In this document: positions 45,761 through 54,017 of the stretch, piece after piece
How the letters are laid out: the number at the start of each line of letters is the position of its first letter
Numbering within the stretch: the stretch's first letter is position 1
Source: an uncultured SAR116 cluster alpha proteobacterium
Lineage (GTDB): Bacteria; Pseudomonadota; Alphaproteobacteria; Puniceispirillales; Marisalimonadaceae
Assembly: GCA_902517275.1 (NCBI GenBank)
Contig: CABYBQ010000005.1
Span: forward strand, 1 to 57,725
Direction: 5' to 3'
Length of the DNA: 57,725 nt
Notes under the pieces: model-generated
The model's input: only the letters and a program-made list of their open reading frames with translations
Databases searched by the model: none
What the model was told of the DNA's origin: nothing
Program-made: the position numbers and the translations under genes

Positions 45761-47136
45761 TGGCAAAGTCAAATAAACAATATATTTGTCAATCATGTGG
45801 TTCAGTTTATCCGAAATGGATAGGTAAATGTGAACAATGTAACGAATGGAACACTTTATTAGAAGAAAGAAGCACAAAACCATCTGGTATTTTATCTAAG
45901 TCAAATGGACAAACTATTAGCTTTGAATATTTGGAGGATGAAAAATATGATCATTCAAGAATTACGTCAAATATAAGTGAGGTAGATCGAGTTATTGGAG
46001 GTGGATTTGTACCTGGATCAGTAACCTTAATTGGAGGCGACCCTGGTATTGGAAAATCAACATTATTGTTACAACTAGTTGGTAATTTATCAAAGCTTAA
46101 ACAGGAATGCATATACGTTTCTGGTGAAGAAAGTTTATCTCAAATAAAAATGCGGGCAGATAGACTAGGTATAAAAAACAATGAAATTAGATTTGCTTCT
46201 GTAACAAATGCCTCTGATATTGCAGCAACAATAAGTTCTGTTGGCAAAAAACATGTATTAGTAATTGATTCTATTCAAACTATGTACCTACCTCAATTAG
46301 ACAACTCCCCAGGAACTGTGTCACAGGTAAGAGCAAGCACCCAAGAATTAATTATTGCTGCAAAAAAAACGAACTCTATTCTAATTTTAATAGGACATGT
46401 AACTAAAGATGGTTCAATTGCTGGACCTCGTGTTTTAGAACATATGGTCGATACAGTTTTATATTTTGATGGAGATAATAACTTTCAATATAGAATTTTA
46501 AGAAGTATTAAAAATAGATTTGGACCTACAAATGAAATAGGGGTTTTTGAAATGTTGAGAGATGGCCTTAAAGAAATTAAAAACCCTTCAGCTTTATTTT
46601 TATCAGATAGACAAAAAAATATATCTGGAACTGCAATTTTTGCTGGTTTGGAAGGAACCAGACCACTTCTGGTAGAAGTACAAGCCTTGGTAACTCCATC
46701 AACACTCGCCTCTCCAAGAAGAACTATTGTTGGATGGGATATATCCAGACTCTCAATGTTATGTGCGGTTCTAGAGGCAAGATGTAAAATTCACTTATCA
46801 AATATGGATATTTTTCTAAATATTGCTGGTGGAATTAGAATATTTGAACCAGCAGCTGATTTAGCTGTCGCAGCAGCAATTATTTCATCTGTAAAAAATG
46901 TGCCTTTATCTTTTTCTGGTATTTTTTTTGGAGAAGTTGGTCTTTCAGGTGAAATCAGAAAAGTTAATCAGCCAGAAGTGCGAATCAAAGAAGCATTAAA
47001 ACTAGGGTTTAATCAAATTTACTTACCTAATAAACAAAAAGTTATAATAGAAAAAAATATGAAATATAACTCTATTAGTCTATTAAGTGATTTGGTTAAT
47101 TTAATTTATAAAAATACTATAAATGATTTGAACTAA
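45760..47136 (+). CDS. radA: DNA repair protein RadA
   Basis: This RecA-like helicase aids branch migration in recombination. An N-terminal zinc finger has Cys10, Cys13, Cys24 and Cys27 (YICQSCGSVYPKWIGKCEQC). Walker A is GGDPGIGKSTLLLQ (residues 92-105), HVLVIDSIQTMY is Walker B, and the RadA-specific IKNRFGPTNEIGVFEM lies near residue 253. The C-terminal Lon-like domain (SPRRTIVGWDISRLSMLCAVLEARC and ADLAVAAAIISS) is complete. The 458 residues are normal length, overlapping one base with mlaF and one with cvpA. Confidence 0.97.
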   Translation: MAKSNKQYICQSCGSVYPKWIGKCEQCNEWNTLLEERSTKPSGILSKSNGQTISFEYLEDEKYDHSRITSNISEVDRVIGGGFVPGSVTLIGGDPGIGKSTLLLQLVGNLSKLKQECIYVSGEESLSQIKMRADRLGIKNNEIRFASVTNASDIAATISSVGKKHVLVIDSIQTMYLPQLDNSPGTVSQVRASTQELIIAAKKTNSILILIGHVTKDGSIAGPRVLEHMVDTVLYFDGDNNFQYRILRSIKNRFGPTNEIGVFEMLRDGLKEIKNPSALFLSDRQKNISGTAIFAGLEGTRPLLVEVQALVTPSTLASPRRTIVGWDISRLSMLCAVLEARCKIHLSNMDIFLNIAGGIRIFEPAADLAVAAAIISSVKNVPLSFSGIFFGEVGLSGEIRKVNQPEVRIKEALKLGFNQIYLPNKQKVIIEKNMKYNSISLLSDLVNLIYKNTINDLN

Positions 47137-47690
47137 TGGAATTTTTACATAACATCTACTTTAATATAATCGATATATTAATTTTAATAATTATTCTTAC
47201 TTCTTGCATAGTAGCTACATTTAGAGGTTTTATAAAAGAAACTTTTAGTATAATTTCCTGGATCTTTTCGTTATTTGTAGCATATAATTTATTTGAAAGG
47301 TTTAAATTAGAGTTAGTTGAGTATATATCTCAAAAGATTGTAGTTGACGTCATTGCATTTAGCTTTCCTTTTTTAGCAACCTTATTTATATCACACCTGA
47401 TTTCAAAATGGTTGTCACCAAAATTCAATTTTTCTGAGATATTATTTTTAGACAAAGTTTTTGGTTTCCTATTTGGTGCTTTAAGAGGTGCATTAATAGT
47501 TGTTTTATTTTATCTAGGATTTATTTACTTAATAGGCAAAGAAAGAGAATTACCAGATTTAATTTTAGAAGCTTATACTTATCAATATTTAAAGAATACT
47601 ACTGATGCTTTAAGTGATTATTTTGTTGAACAAGTTGAGCCGGAAGATAGTCAGAATAAAAAAGAAAATTTACAAGAAAATAAACTTTAA
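47136..47690 (+). CDS. cvpA: CvpA family membrane protein
   Basis: CvpA homologues were named for colicin V production and have been linked to envelope stress and purF expression. The 184-residue protein has four membrane helices (residues 5-27, 33-52, 65-85, 100-125). The family pattern IIILTSCIVATFRGFIKETFSIISWIFSLFVAY is present in the first two, and DKVFGFLFGALRGALIVVLFYL in the fourth. It has a highly charged C-terminal tail. It sits directly before purF, as in most proteobacteria. Confidence 0.95.
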   Translation: MEFLHNIYFNIIDILILIIILTSCIVATFRGFIKETFSIISWIFSLFVAYNLFERFKLELVEYISQKIVVDVIAFSFPFLATLFISHLISKWLSPKFNFSEILFLDKVFGFLFGALRGALIVVLFYLGFIYLIGKERELPDLILEAYTYQYLKNTTDALSDYFVEQVEPEDSQNKKENLQENKL

Positions 47691-47699
47691 GGATTTTTA

Positions 47700-49124
47700 A
47701 TGTATTGTAAAGATACCGATCGATATATGGATGAATGTGGCGTATTTGGTATATTTGGAACCGAGGAAGCTTCTGTATTAACAACTTTAGGACTACATTC
47801 TCTTCAACATAGAGGCCAAGAAGGTGCTGGTATAGTTAGTTTTGACGGTAATAACTTTCACTCAGTACGCAAACAAGGATTAGTTGGAGATAACTTCAAT
47901 AATACCAATATATTATCTCAACTTCCAGGAAAAACAGCAATTGGTCATGTAAGATATTCTACGACTGGTGAATCTAAGCCCGAAAATTTGCAACCATTAT
48001 TTGCAAATTTAGCAATTGGTGGTTTTGCATGTGCACATAATGGAAATTTAACTAATACATATTCGATTAAAAAAAAATTAGTTGAAAGTGGGTCTATTTT
48101 TCAAACATCGTCTGATACAGAAATTATTTTACAATTAGTTGCGAGGTCTAAGAAGAAAAAACTTGTTGATAAGCTAATAGATGCCCTCAAACAAATTAAA
48201 GGTGCTTATTCTCTTATAATACTTACCAACAAAAAGCTGATTGGAGTAAGAGATCCATTTGGAATAAGGCCTTTAGTTTTAGGTGAAAAAGATGGTTCTC
48301 CTGTTCTAGCCTCAGAAACTTGTGCTCTTGATATGATTGGAGCCAAATACACAAGAGATGTAGAAAATGGTGAGATTATTATAATCACAGAAAATAGTAC
48401 TGAATCAATCAAACCTTTTAAAAGAGTTCCTGAAAGACCTTGTATTTTTGAAAGAATTTATTTTGCAAGTCCAGATAGCATGGTCGGGAAAAAGACAGTT
48501 TACACTTACAGAAAATCTCTAGGAGAACAACTAGCAAATGAAAATAGTGTTGCAGCAGACGTAGTTGTTCCTATCCCTGACTCAGGTGTTTCTGCTGCAA
48601 TAGGTTTTTCACAAAAATCTTCTATACCATTTGAACTAGGCATTATAAGAAGCCATTATGTAGGGCGAACATTTATAGAGCCTTCACAAACAATACGACA
48701 ATTTGGTGTTAAACTTAAACATAGTGTTAATAAATCTTGCATAGAAAATAAAAAAGTAATTCTAATTGATGACTCAATAGTTAGAGGGACTACTGCGAGC
48801 AAAATTGTAAAAATGGTTTATGAAGCTGGAGCAAAAGAAGTTCATTTAGGAATTTCATGCCCCCCTATTATGCATCCTGATTTCTATGGAATTGATACAC
48901 CAAACTATAATGAATTAATTGCATCACAGTCTGATTTAAATGAAATGACTAAACTTGTTGGAGCAAAATCTTTGTTTTTTTTATCTTTGGCTGGAACTTA
49001 TAAAGCGATGGGATTTGACACAAGAAACCCTATAACACCTCAATTCACAGATCATTGTTTTACAGGAGAGTATCCTATAGATGTTTCTGAAATTCTAGAA
49101 ATAAATAAAAAAATCAATGAGTAA
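47700..49124 (+). CDS. purF: Amidophosphoribosyltransferase
   Basis: PurF carries out the first committed step of purine synthesis, transferring ammonia from glutamine onto PRPP. Glutaminase catalysis needs an N-terminal cysteine: Cys13 in DRYMDECGVFGIFG, which implies removal of a 12-residue propeptide. LHSLQHRGQEGAGI, GHVRYSTTG and the AHNGNLTN block are in the glutaminase domain. The PRPP motif VILIDDSIVRGTTASKIV lies near residue 355. AAGGA precedes the ATG. It follows cvpA by 9 bases and overlaps the next gene by 8. Confidence 0.97.
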   Translation: MYCKDTDRYMDECGVFGIFGTEEASVLTTLGLHSLQHRGQEGAGIVSFDGNNFHSVRKQGLVGDNFNNTNILSQLPGKTAIGHVRYSTTGESKPENLQPLFANLAIGGFACAHNGNLTNTYSIKKKLVESGSIFQTSSDTEIILQLVARSKKKKLVDKLIDALKQIKGAYSLIILTNKKLIGVRDPFGIRPLVLGEKDGSPVLASETCALDMIGAKYTRDVENGEIIIITENSTESIKPFKRVPERPCIFERIYFASPDSMVGKKTVYTYRKSLGEQLANENSVAADVVVPIPDSGVSAAIGFSQKSSIPFELGIIRSHYVGRTFIEPSQTIRQFGVKLKHSVNKSCIENKKVILIDDSIVRGTTASKIVKMVYEAGAKEVHLGISCPPIMHPDFYGIDTPNYNELIASQSDLNEMTKLVGAKSLFFLSLAGTYKAMGFDTRNPITPQFTDHCFTGEYPIDVSEILEINKKINE

Positions 49125-49821
49125 AGATAAACAAATTGCCTTGATAACCGGTGCCAGTAGTGGGATTGGTACTGAGATTGCAAAACAGCTGGCAAAGAAA
49201 AATGTTCACACTATAATAACTGCTAGATCTGCCTCAAGACTAATGAAAACTGAGAAATCTATTATTGATAATGGAGGCACTTGTACTTTAGTTGAATTAG
49301 ATATGAAGGACTTGAAAGGTTTAGATAATCTAGGAATAGAGATATTTAAACGTTGGGGGAGATTAGATATTTTGATTGCTAACGCTGCCGTTCTAGGTAC
49401 TTTGGGACCTATACACCATCAAAGTAGTGATGAATTCTTAGAAGTAATGATGGTAAATACAATAAGCAATCATCGACTAATCCGTTCATTTGACGCACTT
49501 TTAAAAAAAAGCCATAAACCCAAAGCTTGTTTTTTAACTTCAAGTGTTGCTATTGAACCTAGACCATTTTGGGGAGCATATGCAGTGTCTAAAGCTTCTC
49601 TAGAACATATGATTAAAATATGGTCAGCTGAAAATAAACATAATAAATTGTCTATATTCATAATTAATCCAGGTAAAACTAATACAAAAATGAGAAATCA
49701 AGCAATGCCTGGGGAAGATACAAGAAAACTTCAAAAGCCAAGTGAGGTAGCAAAAAATATTATAGAAATAGTTTTTTTAGATAAACTCTATAAGGGTGAT
49801 ACGATTGACATAATGAAATGA
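49117..49821 (+). CDS. Short-chain dehydrogenase/reductase
   Basis: This 234-residue NAD(P)-dependent oxidoreductase has the cofactor motif LITGASSGIGTEIAKQL (residues 9-25), NAAVLG near residue 88, the catalytic serine in CFLTSSVAIEP and the Tyr-x3-Lys in WGAYAVSKASLEHM. IINPGKTNTKMR follows. It resembles the YciK-like group, often found after purF in alphaproteobacteria, whose substrates are unknown. It overlaps purF by 8 bases and converges on the PDZ-like gene after 2 bases. Confidence 0.92.
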   Translation: MSKDKQIALITGASSGIGTEIAKQLAKKNVHTIITARSASRLMKTEKSIIDNGGTCTLVELDMKDLKGLDNLGIEIFKRWGRLDILIANAAVLGTLGPIHHQSSDEFLEVMMVNTISNHRLIRSFDALLKKSHKPKACFLTSSVAIEPRPFWGAYAVSKASLEHMIKIWSAENKHNKLSIFIINPGKTNTKMRNQAMPGEDTRKLQKPSEVAKNIIEIVFLDKLYKGDTIDIMK

Positions 49822-49823
49822 AA

Positions 49824-50531
49824 TCAATCCTCTAATGCAACAGGTTCAAGATAGGAATAATAAAAATCAACCTTATCATCAAATCGCCTTGCTGTCTGTT
49901 GAGCTTCTTTTTCATTTGTTGCACAAAAACTCAAGCTCAATCTGTAATTATGCATCCTATAAAAAAATCTTAAAATGTCGATCTGACTATTCCCAACGTG
50001 CCATGACTTTAATATCCAACCAATAAAAAACAACCACGGGGAAATCATTAAAAGGAACCAATAAAAAACTAAAGAAATACATAAAAAAGTCCATAATCTA
50101 TTTTGTAACATCCATAATGGTGGGGCAAGACTTGCAAGAATTGTAGGAAAAGTATTTAGAAGAATAGCTGTTTTTTGGGGTTTTTTATAAACTTCAAATT
50201 GAAAATAAAATTCGTCTTGATTAAAATAGTCATTAGGATCTAATTTTTTTAAATCAGGTATTGTATCAGAATTGACACTTTCACATATAACGCCTAAAGA
50301 ACCATAAACAAAAGTATTAAAAAAAACTCCATCTCTATACAAAGTAAGAATTTTTTTGTCTTCGATTTCATTCAATTCTTTTGTTAAATCATCATAACTT
50401 TTATTAACTATTAATCCATCAAGAGCTATTATAATATCCCCTTCAGCTAACTTCATAACAAATGCATTGGAAGAAGTTCTTATAGCCTTAATTTGTAAAA
50501 AGTTTTTTTCAGTTTCAATTTCTTCATTCAT
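49824..50531 (-). CDS. Hypothetical membrane protein with N-terminal PDZ-like domain
   Basis: I do not recognise this 235-residue protein. Residues 10-75 look like part of a PDZ domain: FVMKLAEGDIIIALDGLIVN carries the 'GDxIlaldG' core and ILTLYRDGVFF the closing strand. Residues 121-175 are hydrophobic, with one or two membrane helices (PPLWMLQNRLW and FLCISLVFYWFLLMISPWLFFIGWIL), a layout resembling DUF2628-type proteins. The tail (NYRLSLSFCATNEKEAQQTARRFDDKVDFYYSYLEP) is polar. It is the last gene of the minus-strand run that begins with the flagellar genes, 33 bases after the coiled-coil gene, and may be co-transcribed with them. Confidence 0.65.
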   Translation of the reverse strand: MNEEIETEKNFLQIKAIRTSSNAFVMKLAEGDIIIALDGLIVNKSYDDLTKELNEIEDKKILTLYRDGVFFNTFVYGSLGVICESVNSDTIPDLKKLDPNDYFNQDEFYFQFEVYKKPQKTAILLNTFPTILASLAPPLWMLQNRLWTFLCISLVFYWFLLMISPWLFFIGWILKSWHVGNSQIDILRFFYRMHNYRLSLSFCATNEKEAQQTARRFDDKVDFYYSYLEPVALED

Positions 50532-50564
50532 ATAATCAAACTCACAAAAACAAATTTTATAGTA

Positions 50565-51278
50565 TTATGGATATTTAATTCTACTAGTTTTATCTGCAAT
50601 CTTTCCTAAAACATTATTATTTTGCTTAACAAGTTTAGAAATTTGTTGAGCTTGTATAGCCTGATTAGCTACTATCTGTTTATATATGGCTTTGTTGCTT
50701 ATTTGCTGAATAGCTTTAGATATAGTTTTACTATTGGAACGATTAAGTTTTGCTAAGTCTGCACTTAGTTTTTTGTTGTTTTCAACACTAATTTTTGAAT
50801 TTTTACTCAATTCATTTATCAAGGTAGTTGTGATTAATTGTAGCTCACCAATAGTATTTTCATTAGATTTTTCGACACGCTTTTCAATTTTATCAAGATT
50901 AGCTACCATTTTTTCATTAACAGCTAACAAATCACCTTGTTTTTTTATAGCTTCATCAAGATTTTTTAATGATGCATTAACGCCATCTACATTTTCTGCA
51001 AAAACAACTAAAGCCTCTCTACTTGTTTCAGTCATATTAGTTAATTTGTCAGATGACTGCATAAATAAAAATGCACTTACAGTTATAACAACTAACCCTG
51101 AAATAATAGATGATAAAAAAACAACAGTAGTGTATTTATGAATTTGTTTCACTTTAGCCTCCAATAATGCGTGAGCTTTTTTAACTTTATTATATTCTGA
51201 GGTTACATCAGTAGCCGCATCAGCTGCATCTAAAGCTAATTTAATACTTTCTTGTACAGCTTCCATTTTAGTATCCAT
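50565..51278 (-). CDS. Hypothetical membrane-anchored coiled-coil protein
   Basis: The 237-residue product has no family I can name. A helical, charged N-terminal segment (residues 1-48) is followed by one membrane helix (residues 50-73, TVVFLSSIISGLVVITVSAF). Residues 75-225 are long, Lys/Asn/Gln/Ser-rich helices with heptad-like Leu, Ile and Val positions; this is compatible with a periplasmic coiled coil similar in shape to a chemoreceptor or to the stalk of a flagella-linked protein. There is no cysteine. Clean start with AGGA before the ATG. It lies downstream of the flhB gene group on the same strand. Confidence 0.7.
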   Translation of the reverse strand: MDTKMEAVQESIKLALDAADAATDVTSEYNKVKKAHALLEAKVKQIHKYTTVVFLSSIISGLVVITVSAFLFMQSSDKLTNMTETSREALVVFAENVDGVNASLKNLDEAIKKQGDLLAVNEKMVANLDKIEKRVEKSNENTIGELQLITTTLINELSKNSKISVENNKKLSADLAKLNRSNSKTISKAIQQISNKAIYKQIVANQAIQAQQISKLVKQNNNVLGKIADKTSRIKYP

Positions 51279-51322
51279 TATATAAATCCTATAAAACCAT
51301 TAAAATTGTCTAAACATGATAA

Positions 51323-51511
51323 TTATATATTCTTTTCTTTTCTATATGCACATTCTATACCAGTTGTACTAAAAACTTCAATCGCAGGAATAGATTTAGA
51401 AATAAAACCAAATTTCTTACAGCCCCATGGACGTTCCTTCTTATAAGTAATAAAGAAATAATAACACCCACTACATTTAACTATTTTCTTTTCATTTTTA
51501 TTGTTAATCAT
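51323..51511 (-). CDS. Small four-cysteine protein of flagellar neighbourhoods
   Basis: This 62-residue protein has Cys13, Cys16, Cys31 and Cys54 in KCSGCYYFFITYKKERPWGC then KKFGFISKSIPAIEV and GIECAYRK, a pattern that fits a small zinc-binding protein. Similar small proteins occur next to flagellar genes in other proteobacteria and are sometimes mislabelled uracil-DNA glycosylase. That comparison is from memory. It starts 5 bases after the previous gene, with no strong ribosome site, so it is probably coupled to it. Function is unknown. Confidence 0.7.
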   Translation of the reverse strand: MINNKNEKKIVKCSGCYYFFITYKKERPWGCKKFGFISKSIPAIEVFSTTGIECAYRKEKNI

Positions 51512-51516
51512 TAATT

Positions 51517-51747
51517 TTATTCTTTATTTTTATTTTTATTTATTAACTCAAGTAACCCATATATTAATTCAGCAATTTTAAATCTTAATGCTCCCATGAC
51601 CGCAGTAAAACCAAAAAACCAATATAATATTGCGTTTGATAAATCGCCCTCTTCTCTGAGCGAACTTGCTTCAAAATGGCATAAAAGTGCTGACCATAAA
51701 AACATTGCCGTAATAATTATCTGTCCAAAAGTTTTTCTTTTTTTCAC
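51517..51747 (-). CDS. Small membrane protein overlapping flhB
   Basis: This 76-residue protein starts at a GTG (GTGA) that overlaps the flhB stop by 4 bases, with GGAG placed properly in the last flhB codons; this supports translation coupled to flhB. It has two membrane helices (residues 7-27 and 40-60: IIITAMFLWSALLCHFEASS and NAILYWFFGFTAVMGALRF) and a charged Lys/Asn tail. No known family. The antisense frame across the region is not coding-like. Confidence 0.6.
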   Translation of the reverse strand: MKKRKTFGQIIITAMFLWSALLCHFEASSLREEGDLSNAILYWFFGFTAVMGALRFKIAELIYGLLELINKNKNKE

Positions 51748-52907
51748 TTTCTCTCCATATTTTCAGTTACTGTTTTACCATATTCGTCAAAACTCATATC
51801 ATCTGGTAATTCAAAATTAGGATAGTCAGATTCCTCACCTCTTTCAATTTTAAAGATATATGCTAAAACTGAAGCAACTGCTGAATATAAATTTTCTGAA
51901 ATTTCCTTGCCTATTTCCCCAGTAAAATAAAGGGCTCTAGCTAGTAAAGGACTTTGAAAAACAGTTACTTGATTTTCATTAGCCAATTTTATTATTTTTT
52001 CAGCCATCATTCCTCTACCCATTGCTAAAATTGTTGGTGCTCCAGTCTCACCTACATCATATTTTATGGCTACTGCAAAGTGTGTAGGATTAGTTATTAT
52101 TGCAGAAGCATCTTTAACATTGTCAAGAGCAGCTGATTGGGTTGCAGCTCTATTAGAAATTTCATTTTGTAATCTTCTTATTTTTTGTTTAACTTCTGGC
52201 GATCCGTCAGTATCTTTATGTTCGTCTTTAACTTCCTTGATTGTCATTTTTAATTTTTCTACATGTATGTATTTTTGCCAAATAAAGTCAAAAATAGCTA
52301 TGAAACCTAGAGCTATTAGTAAGGCAATTGTTAATTGAGGAAAATTATTAAGAAGGTTTGACAAAGCACTGTATAGGTTACGTTCTGACAAATTAATAAT
52401 ATCTTTAATGTTAACGTATATGACACCATAGGTGATTCCACCTAGCAACCCGACTTTAAATAAAGACTTAATTAATTCAACTAGGCCTTTTGATGAAAAT
52501 ATTCTTTTTAAACCCGATAAAAGATTAATTCTATTAGATTTGAAATGAAAACCCTTAGGAGCAAAGTTAATACCTCCTACAGCCATTTGGGTAAATAGAA
52601 TTGTAAGTATTAGAGGAATGCCTATGATTAAAGTTATATATATTACATATTTAATCAATTTCTCCATTCCTGAAATTGGAGATACGTTAATAATATAATT
52701 TAAGTCAAATAAGAAAAACATTTTCCAAAGACTTAAAAAGTCTCTAGCAAAAAAAGGTATTGATGTTAATACCATCAAGCCCATTATTAAAGTTGTAAAT
52801 ACGAACATTTCTTTTGAGGATAGTACTTGGCCGTCCTCAGCTGCTTTATCTAGTTTTCGTTGAGACGGTTCTTCGGTTTTATCTTGTGAATTATCTTCTT
52901 CAGCCAT
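51744..52907 (-). CDS. flhB: Flagellar biosynthesis protein FlhB
   Basis: FlhB is the substrate-specificity switch of the flagellar type III export gate. The N-terminal part has the EEPSQRKLDKAAEDGQV opening (residues 12-28) and four membrane helices; the cytoplasmic domain begins near residue 215. Autocleavage occurs at Asn273-Pro274 in ITNPTHFAVAIKYD, intact here. PLLARALYFTGEIGKEI follows. Length 387 is normal. It starts 1 base after fliR ends, and its 3' end overlaps the small membrane protein gene by 4 bases. Confidence 0.97.
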   Translation of the reverse strand: MAEEDNSQDKTEEPSQRKLDKAAEDGQVLSSKEMFVFTTLIMGLMVLTSIPFFARDFLSLWKMFFLFDLNYIINVSPISGMEKLIKYVIYITLIIGIPLILTILFTQMAVGGINFAPKGFHFKSNRINLLSGLKRIFSSKGLVELIKSLFKVGLLGGITYGVIYVNIKDIINLSERNLYSALSNLLNNFPQLTIALLIALGFIAIFDFIWQKYIHVEKLKMTIKEVKDEHKDTDGSPEVKQKIRRLQNEISNRAATQSAALDNVKDASAIITNPTHFAVAIKYDVGETGAPTILAMGRGMMAEKIIKLANENQVTVFQSPLLARALYFTGEIGKEISENLYSAVASVLAYIFKIERGEESDYPNFELPDDMSFDEYGKTVTENMERK

Positions 52908-53723
52908 TTATAAACTTCCATTATCAGATGATTGAAGTACTTCGTAAATCAAGTTTATAGCTGTTCCTGTTAAATCAGAAAATGCATCTGAAATAGGACC
53001 TACTCCTGCATACAAAAATATAAAGACACTTATTAGAGCTATTGGAAAACCAAAGGAAAAAAGGTTAAGAGAAGGAGCAGATCTCGTAATAATACCAATA
53101 GAACATTGTATTAATAATAATCCACCTACAACCGGTAAGCTAATAAGTGCTGCCAAATAAAGCATATTTCCAAAAGTATTAACGGCAATTTCACTTACTT
53201 GGGAAAAATTTAAAAATATACCAATTGGTAAATATGTATAACTTTCTAATAACATTTTGATTATAAACAAGTGTCCATCTAAGGATAAAAAGCACGAAAT
53301 TAAAAATAAAGTTAAAACGGTGCTTAGAACCAACGTTTGTCCGCCTGATTGTGGGTCAATCATACTAGACATTGAAAGTCCTGCAGTAGAAGCAATCTTT
53401 TCACCAGCAACAGCTGCGGCTGAAAATATAATATTTAAAATTAATCCTACAGATAAACCTATTCCTATTTCTGATAAAATTAGTATGAACAGGTTAAAAC
53501 CTAGCATATTTTGAATATCAGGTACTTTAATAACTGGAAATAAAAAGGCTGTAAGGCTAATGCTAGCAACAATTCTTACTTGCAATGGAATACCACCTAA
53601 GGAGAAAAATGGTGCACTTATTAAAAATGACGAAATACGTAATGATGCTACAAAAAAGATTACTAGATACTGGTATAAGTTGAATAAATTCACTCCAGGT
53701 AGACTTAATTCTGATCCATACAT
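52908..53723 (-). CDS. fliR: Flagellar biosynthesis protein FliR
   Basis: FliR is part of the export gate with FliP and FliQ. The 271-residue protein has six or more hydrophobic segments. RISSFLISAPFFSLGGIPLQVRIVASISLTAFLFPV (residues 32-67), the EIGIGLSVGLILNIIFSAAAVAGEKIASTAGLSMSSMIDPQSGG block near residue 85-128, and GIITRSAPSLNLFSFGFPIAL are typical of the family. It lies between fliQ (18 bases) and flhB. Confidence 0.96.
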   Translation of the reverse strand: MYGSELSLPGVNLFNLYQYLVIFFVASLRISSFLISAPFFSLGGIPLQVRIVASISLTAFLFPVIKVPDIQNMLGFNLFILILSEIGIGLSVGLILNIIFSAAAVAGEKIASTAGLSMSSMIDPQSGGQTLVLSTVLTLFLISCFLSLDGHLFIIKMLLESYTYLPIGIFLNFSQVSEIAVNTFGNMLYLAALISLPVVGGLLLIQCSIGIITRSAPSLNLFSFGFPIALISVFIFLYAGVGPISDAFSDLTGTAINLIYEVLQSSDNGSL

Positions 53724-53741
53724 AATAAATTTCTTTCAAAT

Positions 53742-54014
53742 TTAATTTTGTCCTACACCAGCAACTTGGTCAAAAATAAAGTTAAAGTAATCAACTAACC
53801 CCATCATAAAAAAATTACCTAACAACCCTATGCCTAACATTACAACTACAACTTTTGGAACAAAACTTAACGTCATTTCATTAATAGAAGTTGCAGCCTG
53901 AATAATTCCTATAAAAAGACCAATACCTAGAGCTAAAGCTAATATGGGACCTGATACCAGTAAAACTTGGTAAAAGGCCATACTTAACATACTAATATTT
54001 TCATCAAAATTCAT
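53742..54014 (-). CDS. fliQ: Flagellar biosynthesis protein FliQ
   Basis: This 90-residue protein has two membrane helices (residues 12-36 and 52-75), as usual for FliQ. LVSGPILALALGIGLFIGIIQAATSINEMTLSFVPKVVVV is the diagnostic core. The gene starts 3 bases after fliP ends. Confidence 0.96.
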   Translation of the reverse strand: MNFDENISMLSMAFYQVLLVSGPILALALGIGLFIGIIQAATSINEMTLSFVPKVVVVMLGIGLLGNFFMMGLVDYFNFIFDQVAGVGQN

Positions 54015-54017
54015 TTT

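Noticed and set aside
50734-51141. 135-residue plus-strand frame opposite the coiled-coil gene
   Set aside because: The minus-strand frame has a clear start, one membrane helix and regular heptads; the antisense frame is a Ser/Phe/Leu-rich reflection of it.
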